From NCBI GenBank assembly GCA_020736575.1, contig JAGPYM010000004.1:2852001-2916000 (forward strand): a stretch of 64,000 nt of DNA. The letters are read 5' to 3'. Source of the stretch: Thelonectria olida (lineage: Eukaryota > Ascomycota > Sordariomycetes > Hypocreales > Nectriaceae). Both the position numbers and the translations under genes were made by a program. Shown here piece after piece: positions 44,250-55,429 of this stretch (position 1 is its first letter; each line of letters starts with the position of its first letter). The notes under the pieces are model-generated. The model was given only the letters and a program-made list of their open reading frames with translations, was not told the origin of the DNA and did no database searches.

Positions 44250-46083
44250 ATGGTATGTTACTTCCTATTATGAGAAACGCATTTGTTTTCCTTCATTCGG
44301 TCGTTCCCGCTCGCAAAGATGCAGTTTAGCTAACTCGTTCTGTTCGCTTCCACCCCGCCAGTCTTTCCTACCAACCCAGATTTTCGAAGAGGGCACCACT
44401 GAGGAAAAGGGTGAGAATGCCCGTCTCTCCGCCTTTGTCGGTGCCATCGCCGTGGGCGATCTTGTCAAGAGTACTCTAGGCCCCAAGGGTATGGACAAGA
44501 TTCTTCAGTCAGCGTATGTTGTTGACCGCATCTGCTATCGCATCGGATGCCCCTCCCCCGCCCCTTTTTTGACACCTCTTAACACTGGTTTAGCTCGACT
44601 GCCGAAATCATGGTGACGAACGATGGTGCCACCATTCTCAAGTCGATCGCCCTCGATAACGCCGCCGCCAAGGTCCTGGTCAACATTTCCAAGGTCCAAG
44701 ACGACGAAGTCGGTGACGGCACCACCTCTGTCGCTGTCCTCGCTGCCGAGCTCCTTCGAGAGGCCGAGAAACTGGTCGACAAGAAAATCCACCCCCAGAC
44801 CATCATCGAGGGTTACAGAATAGGTAGTCAAGCCGCCTTGAAGGCGCTGGAGGAATCGGCGGTTGATCACAGCAAGAATCCCGAGGCGTTCCGAAAAGAC
44901 CTGCTCGCCATCGCGCGCACAACACTCAGCTCAAAGGTTTTGGCCCAGGACCGGGACCAATTCGCAGAGCTCGCCGTCGATGCAGTATTGCGATTGAAGT
45001 CATCGGATCTCAGCCATATTCAGATTATTAAGAAGGCCGGCGGCAAGCTGAGCGACTCTTACCTCGATGAGGGTTTCATCCTCGATAAGAAGATTGGTGT
45101 CAACCAGCCCAAGCGATTGGAAAAGGCCAAGATCCTAGTCGCCAACACCTCCATGGACACGGACAAGGTCAAGATCTTTGGTGCTCGGGTAAAGGTCACT
45201 TCAACGAGCAAGCTTGCCGATTTGGAGAAAGCGGAGAAGGAGAAGATGAAGGCCAAGGTGGACAAGATCAAGGCCCATGGTATCAACTGCTTCATTAACC
45301 GACAGCTCATCTACAACTGGCCCGAGCAGCTGTTTACGGACGCTGGCATCATGTCGATTGAGCATGCTGACTTTGACGGTATTGAACGTCTGTCCTTGGT
45401 TACTGGTGGAGAGATTGCATCGACGTTCGACCACCCTGAACAGATTAAGTTGGGTCATTGCGACGTGATTGAGGAAGTGATCATTGGCGAGGATACCCTG
45501 ATCAAGTTTTCAGGTGTCTCTGGCGGCGAGGCTTGCACTATTGTGCTCCGAGGTGCCACCGAGCAGCTCCTTGACGAGGCGGAACGAAGCTTGCACGACG
45601 CCCTGGCAGTCCTGTCACAAACTGTCAAGGAGCCCCGAACCACGCTAGGTGGTGGATGTGCCGAGATGCTCATGGCCAAGTCTGTGGAAGCGGCCGCTAC
45701 CCGAGTCGAGGGCAAGCGACAGATGGCGGTGTCCAGTTTCGCCATCGCCTTGCGTCAGTTGCCTACCATTCTGGCCGACAACGCTGGTTTGGACTCTGGT
45801 GACCTCGTCTCACGCTTGCGAAAGGCCATTTACGACGGCCTTACCACCTATGGTCTGGATCTGTTTACTCCTAGCGGCGGCATTGCCGACATGCGAGATC
45901 TTGGTGTCATTGAGAGTTACAAGCTGAAGAAGGCTGTCGTTTCGTCGGCCAGCGAGGCAGCAGAGGTAAGACATCACATACTATTGATGTTAACTCGTGC
46001 ATTTTGACTAATACGTGGTGTAGCTCCTTCTCCGAGTTGATGATATCATCCGAGCGGCGCCCCGTAGACGGGAGCGAATGTAA
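44250..46083 (+). CDS. cct2: T-complex protein 1 subunit beta (CCT2)
   Basis: Four exons, 44250-44252, 44362-44513, 44594-45965 and 46024-46083, encode 528 aa. Exon 1 contains only the ATG; the intron follows at once and resumes with [22 protein letters not shown], the conserved N-terminus of CCT beta. Group II chaperonin signatures are present: [36 protein letters not shown] and [10 protein letters not shown]. The C-terminus is [15 protein letters not shown]. It is one of eight paralogous subunits of the cytosolic TRiC/CCT ring that folds actin, tubulin and WD-repeat proteins with ATP. Length and end are as expected. Confidence 0.97.
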
Positions 46084-46889
46084 GGATGGCATGAGGAGAA
46101 CAAGTCGGATAGACCATGATGACCTGTAATGATACCATAGATGTGAGGGGTTATAGGAATGGAAAATAACAAGGAACATCATGCATGACTCGGCATATAC
46201 AAACGATATGTCACGACAATTTCTTTGACCGGGTGTGAAAATTGCCCTCGCCAGCATAGCAAAGCGGACATCATTTCTCAAATTCCTCAATCCCCCGATG
46301 GTGCTGTCTTCCACCTTGCACATCAGTAACAACCCTCAAACAATGGCCCCGGGAGCTTGCCAGAAAGATCAACAAGTAGGAGCGGCGTCTAAACACAGCG
46401 CATGGACGCTGTCCCAAATAGACCAGTCAAGGGATGGAGTTTGCCTCTGCCATTCTGCCTTTCTGCGAGCATATCACAAGAGCCTAAAGCCCGCAAGATG
46501 CCAATACGATTGTTGAAGATTCCCAACGGACCTAGCCAATAACCAGGCCCTGCCCTCTTCTCCGCCATATTGGATGTGTCGAAGGGAGGCCGGTTGAGGT
46601 TTCTATAAGTCCTCGCGCCCGGCGCGATGACGAGTTCTCATTTGGGGTAATGTAATGCAAGGCTGACTATTGATGTGGCTTCAGTGTCGAATTCTGACAA
46701 TTGCCAACTAACATAGGCTTGGAGTCCTGATCGAGCTCCTTCTCGACATGCCCTATCTACAGCACGGTCTAGCCACGCGACTCGGCAGTACGAAGTCGCC
46801 ACGAGGTTACTCTCAGCCAGGTAACTAGTCAAGCCAACCCTCAAAATCTTGTCCTAAGTTCAAGGAATATCCACCATCACACACGGCCT
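46084..46889. other. Intergenic between convergent genes; no gene recognised
   Basis: About 800 bp holding the 3' flanks of CCT2 (plus) and the membrane protein (minus). No coding or repeat signal was seen. Confidence 0.3.
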
Positions 46890-48311
46890 CTATATGCTCT
46901 CAGTCTTGACTGTACCATTGTGTTTGAAGTCGGACGAGCCCCGTGATGCCGCGCCACTCGTTGTCGAATATGTTTGGTTCACATCCATGGTCCGAATGAT
47001 TCCGTTGTATGTCATGATCTCCTCCTCAGAGCCAGTTGGGGACTCGCTCCTAATCTCGGTATGGTGGCGCGATCCTCGAATATCCTTCAGTCCAATGGCG
47101 TCGTTCGTTCGCTGTTCAGTACGAGAGTTGCCTCCATAGTAGACGTTGGCGCCGCTGGTTTCGTATTTGCCTTTGGCGGTGCTGCCGAAGAGAGACGGGA
47201 GCCAGTTCCTGACCATGTACCGGAGAGCAGGGACCGAGGCGGAAATGATGGCGAGATTGACTTCGATAGTGGAATACAGGATCGTGATGGAGTAGTGGAA
47301 GTCGCTGGCACCGCCAGGGGCGTAGTAGATCTTCATGATCTCGACGAGTCGAATGAGAGAGACGACAATAACGCTGTGAGCCAATGGTCAATTACTGTCG
47401 CTCCAGAAACCTAGGGGTACTCACACCAGTCCAACCATGAAGACACCGATCAAGGCGATCTTTGTCCCCATGGGCATCTTCAGACCAAGGAAGATCCAGA
47501 ACGGAATGCCCAAAACCAAGAAGTCGGTCAAGATGACCAAGAAGCTCGCAATAACATGGAACTCCTTGTGAATGCAAGTTGCGCTTGTTCTAGCCGCCAT
47601 GTCCCAATTTGCCTTGATCGGAATGCACTGGAGAAGAGCGACCAAGAAAACAGCAACGGCATGGGCGGCGTTGAAGGCGTTCAGCCCATGGCTACTCCAT
47701 CGAACTCGCTGCTTTTGACCTCCGAGGCGCAGGAGAAAGACTAAGACGGATGCCTTGACAAGCGCCAATATTGGATTGTAAACCATCTGGGCAAAGAAGA
47801 ACCACCATAGCGCCGGCGTTGGGTCGTAGTCTTTGGGCACATCGGCGTCGTGGAAGCCAACATAAGATAACCTGATGTCTAGTAGGTGTTAGTTGCAAGG
47901 ATGGAGATCCGATGTACCAGTTGAACGAGATATAACATACACATGAAAGTCGGTACCATCATGACCAACGCCAAGATCTGGAGTCAATGTTAGATGTCAA
48001 TGTAACAGCACCGATCACTGGCGATCGGTCACGTACCGTTGCAAGGCCACAAAGATAATCATCTGCAGTCGTTGCCAATCCCGATTAGTAGGGTTCTCGG
48101 AATTCCATGGGCTAGATCCCTCGAGAATCTTTGACTTACCAAGTCCCCATTGTCGAGTTCTGATCCTGCCAAAACCACGCAACAAGAAGATGACCAACGA
48201 CAGGATGGGGAAGAAAAAGGTCAAAACGACCACCACCTGCTGGCGAGGATTAGTTGGATACTTTGCTGCATCCTCGTGGGAAGGTATTCTGGGCACGAGG
48301 AGCGAATCCAT
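46890..48311 (-). CDS. PTH11/rhodopsin-fold integral membrane protein
   Basis: Five exons, 48140-48311, 48037-48062, 47943-47977, 47425-47871 and 46890-47373, encode 387 aa. About seven hydrophobic helices are visible. Typical landmarks of the fungal rhodopsin-domain/PTH11-like family are RQWGLGDDYLCGLA after the first helix, YDPTPALWWFFFAQMVYNPILALVKASVLVFLLRL, a cysteine-containing loop (TSATCIHKEFHV) and YYAPGGASDFHYSITILYSTIEVNLAIISASVPALR near the end. The hydrophilic C-tail (~100 aa) is Ser/Thr-rich. No CFEM domain precedes the helices. Members are plasma-membrane proteins, some acting as G-protein-coupled-type receptors, but the ligand is unknown. Two exons are very short (26 and 35 nt); their junctions keep the conserved DDYL intact. 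Confidence 0.85.
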
Positions 48312-50822
48312 TGAGCAAGGCCCATGAGGTATATGCACTTGAGATAATGGACTGTGAAAGGAGCAAGAAGTCGGGGGCGAGTGCGGTAGTTGTATCAACC
48401 AACCGTCGACTCGACTCGTAGAGGCCAAACACCGTCAATAATCGGCCAGATCAGCTTCAGAGGGAAGATAACCTCTTGCCCGCCTACTCTTGTAACGCAT
48501 TGGCTACATTGTTCTGCCCACCACACCTCAAAGTAAAGACAGACCAACCCAGTTTAGCTATGCGCACGTTTTACGTCGTGGTAACGAGATATCAAGATGA
48601 ACTCCTGCAAACACGGGACGCAAATGCAAATGCCCTTGCCAGAGAGAAACCTACTTTGGCGAGAAGGGACATTGCGTCTTGGCTATTGGGGCTGGCTGGA
48701 TCCTGGCGGACATCCAGGGACAGGGCCGAATAAGGTCTGCAAAGCAGTGGCCACTCACCATGGAGCATTGGATGGACAATGAGCTGAAGGTTTTTCCGCT
48801 TCGCATCTGGCTCATCGGTTACGCTGTTCGGGCAGTGATCGTCCTTCAGGCTGTCGCACTAGGTGATGCCGTCAATCTCGGCGTGGTGCGAGCAGTTCCC
48901 GTGCATGGAGGAGGAGGATGCATCGACGGCACTGGAGGTTCCGTCTGCGAGAGTGCTGGTCCAAACCGCACGTGGAATCGTGCCGACAGCTTTGCGCATT
49001 TGCTTCTTCCCGCAGGCCGATGTTACAGGACATGTCACGATGGGGCGTCGTTGGGAACTCGCGGAAGCCTCCTCGGTGCAGAAGGACTCTTTTTTGCTTC
49101 TAGAAACCCAACCCCATGCACTCGGCGTGTTGGTGGCCACACGTCAAAAGTGACTGCTAACGAACAGCCCGGGCGTCCTCATTCCGAATTGCCTTGAGCG
49201 GCTTAATGGCTTGCGGCTTTGACTTCCGGGGGACCCTTTTGTTTGGAAGCTGGGGTAGTTGAGAATATGCCGCATTTTACAAAGTATACGTCCTCCGAAG
49301 AGGTGGTGATCAGGGACTTGAAGAATAGCCGACATGTCTTTGGATCCTGGTAGCTGGGAACGAGGTGTCACCTCAGCTGATGTTCATTTGCTCGCTACGT
49401 GATGATACAATCGTAGTTCGATTGAGCCCCGGCGACGGAATGCAACACAATGGTCAAGTTGACAACCCGACATGATCGAGAGCCGAGCGTTCTGCCCGCT
49501 GTTCCATCGCGTGCTGAGCGGCCCATTGGCATTCTCCGTGTCAGCGAGCTTTACGAGTAAAGACACGGAGATCCATGGCAGCATCGTCGCACTAAGAGCC
49601 GACGGCTCCAAGGTGAACCCAGGTAGGATTACAGCGACTACCGGCCGTCTATTCCTTGGCTTGTCTACGGAGTCGAGAGAAGTGCAGGGGAAAACCAACT
49701 TTACATCGACGACCAACAACTGCAATGCTGCCTTTAACCTTGTCTCCCCCCCCCGTTCGTCTAGGAGCGGATATCCCTCCCAATTGTGGCAAAGATCCTG
49801 ATGCTAACTACGTAGTCTGTAGTCAGATTCTTCCCTGGCCGTTTATCAGAGTTGGAGAACGAAGAAGAGGAAACTCTAAATAGGTTGCTCGATGTTGAGA
49901 TGTCGTTATTCTGAAATCAGGATCCAGTATCGAGAAGACTTGTTGCTGTTTCATTGTACTTCGCCACCCATTGCCACCTACCTACTCCTTCTCTCCAGAT
50001 ATGTACATGCTGACATCTACCCTCAGATTTTCTCTCCGTTGCTTTGACGACCTTGGGCTCGTCAATCTACGGGAGATGCTGATCTGTGGGATTGACGGAT
50101 TATGTGCCGCCTTGTGGACCGTGTTGCAGATGAAACGATGCAGCCCCTCCATGTTGGCTCTCATCCTGCACGAGCAAGGAGGTTGCTCATGCCAGGAAGA
50201 GACTGGGATGCGGATCATGAGCCAAGGATCACTTCATGGATTGCAATGCACCATCAAGCGGAGAATGCCTCCTCACCTCCATTGTCAGTCGTCAGGCACT
50301 GTTTAGGCACTTTGTAATTCTCATGGCATCAACATCGCTTAGACGGTTCCTAAGGTCTGTCCCTAGTCTTTCGTCCCCTTAGTCGCAATCTTCGGAAGCA
50401 ATACCTGATAGGATTTCATGACGTCGATCTTTGCCTCGTAGAGGCTCTCCCAGTTCTTTGTCGGTGGAACTCGACTCCGGGCAGTCAACGCAGCCCGGGA
50501 GGATGCTGAATAACAGCATATGAGCGAATACATGCAGCCCATCGTTGACCGTCCAAAGACCAGGGCTTCTCCGGGAGTCCCGCTCAAGGCATGTATGGGA
50601 GATGCCAGCAATTACTTGGCCGTCGCTGTCCCCAACCGCACCAAGAACCCCCTCCTCGTTGTCAATAGATCCCACTGCGAGCTGGGGATCCGGAGAATTA
50701 AGGCCCACGCTTGCGTAGGTGCAATACATATTACGCAACATAAAATAACATACATCGCCAGGCTCGGGCTCTAATGTCTCCCTCCATTCCATCCACACCC
50801 ATCGATCGGCAAGCTTGTTAAC
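48312..50822. other. Intergenic, no gene recognised
   Basis: About 2.5 kb. The left end carries the promoter of the membrane-protein gene, the right end that of the flavin oxidase. ORFs on both strands are short or overlapping and contain no known motif. I found no RNA gene. Confidence 0.3.
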
Positions 50823-53071
50823 ATGGCTATTCTTGCTCGAGCCGTCGTGCTGGCTGCCACCTTCGGTAGTCTTGTGAACGCCCAGACGATCAAAGTCGAT
50901 GACACAGTTGTCGGTAAGTCACAGTGTGTCACTATCCACTCCCCTCATGTTGCATTAGTCCTGGAACCCTATTCTAACTCTGACTTCCTAGCTGCCAACA
51001 AGGACACCGTTGCTCCCGCTCAGGAGATCTCTGGCGATAACTTTGAGCTTACCGATAGTGTCTTGGCAAACCTCACGGGTTTGAGGCTCACTGACATTGA
51101 TCTCTTCAAGTTCGGTGATGATGGCGAGTCGACCAAGCGAGGTCTGGGATTGGCATCCTGCAAGACCATGCCTGGCGATGTGCTGTGGCCTGGCAAGATT
51201 TCCTGGAAGGTCTTAGATCTCTTGACTGGAGGCGCACTTATCAAGACCGTTCCCTTTGGTGCTGTGTGCTACGAAGGAGAGCACTATGATGCTGACGAGT
51301 GCAGTCGCACCTTGGACAACTGGACCAACTCAGACACTCAGTAAGCTTTTGCCCACCCCCACGTCTTCTCGTTGAGTTTCGAGTTAACCACCTTGTCCCT
51401 CCTACCTTAGTGATGAAGACCCTACTGCCAACATGTACCCTCTATACGAAGGCAACTCTTGTCTTCCCCAAGACGCTGAGAAGGAGGGCGCCTCGTGCCA
51501 GCTGGGCGGTCTCCCCGCCTACTCGGTCAATGTAACCTCTGCTTCTCAGATCCAGCTGGCTGTCAACTTCGCCCGTACACTTAACCTGCGCGTTGTGATC
51601 CGTAACACCGGCCACGATTTCCTTGGCAAGTCCACCGGTGCCGGTGCCTTGAACATCTGGACGCACCATCTTAAGAAGCTGGAGTTCATTAAGGACTTCA
51701 AGTCTGCCGGTAGCTACCAGGGCCCTGTCTTCAAGGTTGGCGCCGGTATTCAAGTCTTTGAGCTGTATCAAGCTGCCGACAAATATGGCTACACCGCTGT
51801 TGGTGGTGAATGTAGAGTGAGTATCACGGTTCTTCCTACCAGTGCGTTTCCTCCCTAACCTCTTGGATGGCAGACGGTGGGCGTCGCCGGTGGTTACACT
51901 GCCATGGGAGGACACTCTCCCATGTCTCCTATCGCCGGTCTTGGGTCCGATCAGGTCGTGAGTATTGAGATTGTTACCCCTGACGGTCGTTTCGTCACTG
52001 CCGATGAGAAACACAACTCCGAGCTGTTCTGGGCTGTTCGTGGTGGCGGTGGTGGTAAGTCTTCGTGCATGTCACCCATCAGCTAGATAATTGCTCACTG
52101 CTATAGCTGCATTTGGTGTCGTCGTCTCTCTAACCGTCCGAGTCTGGCCCAAAATGACCTTTTCAGGTGTCACCTGGACCCTATCCACGGCCTCTACCAA
52201 TCTGTCATCGGAAGTCTTTTGGAAGGGCCTGCGTACGTATTGGACCAAGTTTCCCGAGTACAACGACAACCACACCTATGGTTACTCGACTTTGTTTGGC
52301 GGCAGCGGCCAGTATACTTGGACTATGCTCCCATGGCTTGTACCTGGTATGGAACTTTCCAACTTCAAGTCAATGGTGACCCCTCTTCTTGAGGAGTGGG
52401 ATTCCGTGGGTTTCCCCATAGAGCCCACATTCTTTACCCACGATAACTTCTACGAGACCTGGAAGAACCACTTCCCTACCGAGTCGGTTGGCGCTTCCAA
52501 CGTCCGCACTGCCTCGCGTCTCATTCCTCGCAAGAACTGGGACGATGTTGAGCTACGGGAGAAGACGTTCGACACTATCCAGGCCATCATTGAGGAAGGC
52601 TCCGTCCTGATCTCCTACAACATCAACGGCGCTGCTCCTGACAGTGTCGCGGACAGTGCTTTGAACCCTGCGTGGCGTGACGCCTCCATGTTCGCCATCA
52701 TCGGTTCCGGTTGGGACGTCAGCAGCAGCACCCCCGACGAGATTCTAGCTACCAACAAGAAGATCACAAACGACTGGATGGAGCGCCTCCGCGAGGTGAC
52801 GCCCGGCTCCGGCGGCTATGGCAATGAGGGCGACGTGATGGAGCCCAACTTCGGTCAGGCCTTTTACGGCGCCGACAACTACAAGCGGCTCTACGCGCTA
52901 AAGAAGAAGCTCGACCCTTGGGGTGTCTTCTATGCTCCCACGGCTGTCGGCAGCGAGGACTGGCAGATTACTGACGTTACTGACTTTGTTGGCGATTTGT
53001 TGTATGGGGATCTGCTCGAGACGCTAGGCAGCTGGCTGACGCTACAAGCTGGCCGTCTGTGTCGCAAGTAA
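50823..53071 (+). CDS. Secreted FAD-linked oxidase, berberine-bridge-enzyme type
   Basis: Five exons, 50823-50913, 50992-51340, 51411-51816, 51874-52054 and 52107-53071, encode 663 aa. A signal peptide ([20 protein letters not shown]) precedes a region with several cysteines. The FAD_binding_4 domain follows: [20 protein letters not shown], then FKVGAGIQ and [20 protein letters not shown]. The His of NTGHDF and the Cys of GGECRTVG occupy the positions that bind FAD covalently in bicovalent BBE-like oxidases. The C-terminal BBE motif is present ([27 protein letters not shown]). Such enzymes oxidise sugars, alcohols or secondary-metabolite intermediates with oxygen. Substrate unknown. No obvious biosynthetic cluster surrounds it. 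Confidence 0.92.
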
Positions 53072-55429
53072 AATAAGTCTTCGTTTGGAACAAATTTTTG
53101 TCAGTGTAGATGGCCAGGCACTTAAGATAGATTTGTATTGTATATATATGGTTGTTGACTTTGCTCACCTTCAACCGCAACGGGAACTCACCTCTATTGA
53201 TAAAACACCAAGGTCTATTGCTTCGAGCACCTAGGGGAGAAAGTATTTGTGAGCAATGCTGTAACTCGATTCCATCCGCAACTCAATTCTCGACCCGATA
53301 ATCAGGAGTCCCTCAATCACGTGCTTCCTATAGCAGACATTGCCGTGCCGCTGAGGTGGAAGCAGGCCTATCAGACGCAGGGAGCTATTGCACAAGAACT
53401 TCAGATAAAATAAGCGGCGTTGCACGACTATTGCATTACTTGCAAACCTCACACACTTGTCGATAATCCGTAGCCGAGAGCTCGAGGCTTCACGGAAAAA
53501 TACTTGCACCACTCTGGTTTCCTCGGCAGCGAAAACTGAACAATCCAACGAGTGGCCCTTGAGTGCTGCGCTTTCCGGTTCGCAAATTTCCGTCTCGTCA
53601 AGAACTGAGGTCAAATACGGGTCAGTTGATAATATTAACGGCGGCCCAGACGTCGTATTTTTCGACGCGTAAAGGGGTTGGGCGAGTTTAATAAGGACAG
53701 GGGGACCTGGGCTCGACACGTTACACAGGACGCAACCTGAGGGATGAGAAGAATACTTCAGCGTAGGTGAGAAAGCAACACTGACCCTTTGCTGCATTTG
53801 TGACAATCTTGTGAATTCGTTCCATGCTATATAGCTTAGATAGGTACGTTTTGAAGTACCTAATTAATTATTTGGAGTGTTTGATGTTTGCCGTTCGGGA
53901 AAGGACGACGCGGGAGTCGGGAGGGAGCTTCCATGGAGCACGGGCCAAGTGGGTCGGGCGTTGAGATCAGGGAAGCCCACAAAAAACTGCCTTGTTCTTG
54001 CTCGGAAAACTTAGCCTTCGTCATGCAGCACAGTGTGAGCTTTTACACATCGACACCTCAAGAGATCGTCATCCCTTGCTTGGACGGACTGGAATGCGAA
54101 AGGTGAGACAAAAAAATCAACAAATGCAATGTAAAAGAGGGAAATTCTCAACAAGACTGCAGTGTCAGTCGCTGAAAACCCCGCCCCCTCGATCCCCGGG
54201 CTGCGAAACCTCAGCGACAATCTCGACGACTTTGAAACCCCGCCATGACACGGAGACGCGGCAAGATGCATGTTACGGCTGAAGGAAAAGCAAATGCAGG
54301 TCAGTGAGCTTGTCCCATGCCTCGCCGAGTCAGTGACATGTTTGGCAGTGATTGATTGCTGAGATGGCTAGCCGGCCGCCTGAGCTGCATGACGCTGCCA
54401 AGCGTAAGCCCAACAGCCTGGGCAGCAAGTTCTTTAGTACCTTATACAGTAAAGTAATACGTACCACCTCACCCGAAAGAAATTGATCATGTGTTTCGGT
54501 AAATACTTAACTATCTTCGGCACGTCAACAATAATTAAATCAATACGGAGTAAATAGCAGGTGGAGAGATAATTGAAACATGACTGGCAGCAGCTCAGAC
54601 AGTGCCAGCATTTAATACCCAGACAGTACGGTACACGAATTCTGGCTCGCGTCAGCTCAGTCATTCCTCCAAAATCCACCAACCAACCACACGCCAACCC
54701 CTCCCCCCTTGCTTCAGGACATCAGGTTTCCCTTTTTTCGAGGAAGAGAGCCCGTGCCACGCTTGGCTGGCTCCCTTCGAGTCGCGTACTCTTCAGCTAT
54801 GTATTCACCACACACAAAATTCAACGAAAAAAATCAAAACGTGCCGGCAGGGGACACTTCAGCCATTGACAGCGCCCGCCCAGTGCGCACTCAACGCCAC
54901 AAGCACCGTCCCTGATCGTCAGCCACCCTCCCGTCCCTTCCCCTTCCTTCCCATTCCACCGTCAACCGTGCTCTTCGAACTCCCGGCATCTTCCCAACCT
55001 TTGCATTTCCCCGCTTACACGAAGACGCCTTCACCAACACCAAGCATTCCTCATCCATCATACTCAGAGTTATCACCAACTATCGCCACCGCTCCTTTGC
55101 ATCACGGATGAAAAGCGCCGACTTCGCTCATTAATCCACCAGCGAAACCTAACCCACTCCGTCTCTCCACTCCACGCTCCCTCCCACGGCATCTCCGCCT
55201 CCGCAGTACCCGTTCTCCCTCTTGGGCCCAATCGGTGGTCTGACTTCATCCTGCATTACTCACTCCTCCCACAACACCCATCGCATCATCGCATCCAACC
55301 GTCTTTGCTATCTCATCGATCCCGTCTGGTATGGCCGCTGCTGCCATACAACGGCCGCCGCCTTAAACCAGCCATTTCCAGTGGCCGCGAGTTCCATGTA
55401 ACCGAATCCCGCCTTTTACTCCCACCGAC
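53072..55429. other. Intergenic region and putative IRE1 leader
   Basis: About 2.4 kb. A 191-codon minus-strand ORF at 53231-53806 has no recognisable domain and is not accepted as a gene. From about 54,650 the plus strand becomes C-rich and pyrimidine-biased, as expected for a long 5' leader of the IRE1 gene. Several short upstream ORFs lie in it and are listed separately. Confidence 0.35.
55331..55366 (+). promoter_or_regulatory. Upstream ORF in the putative IRE1 leader
   Basis: ATG at 55331 opens an 11-codon ORF (MAAAAIQRPPP) that ends with TAA at 55364-55366, 63 nt before the main start codon. Farther upstream is ATG 55108 (8 codons, TAA). Closer in is a minimal ATG-TAA at 55396-55401. 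If the transcript starts upstream, these could restrain IRE1 translation. The transcript start is not visible. Confidence 0.4.

Noticed and set aside
53231..53806. 191-codon minus-strand ORF
   Set aside because: Length alone is not enough. There is no domain, no conserved-looking segment and no neighbouring splice signals.
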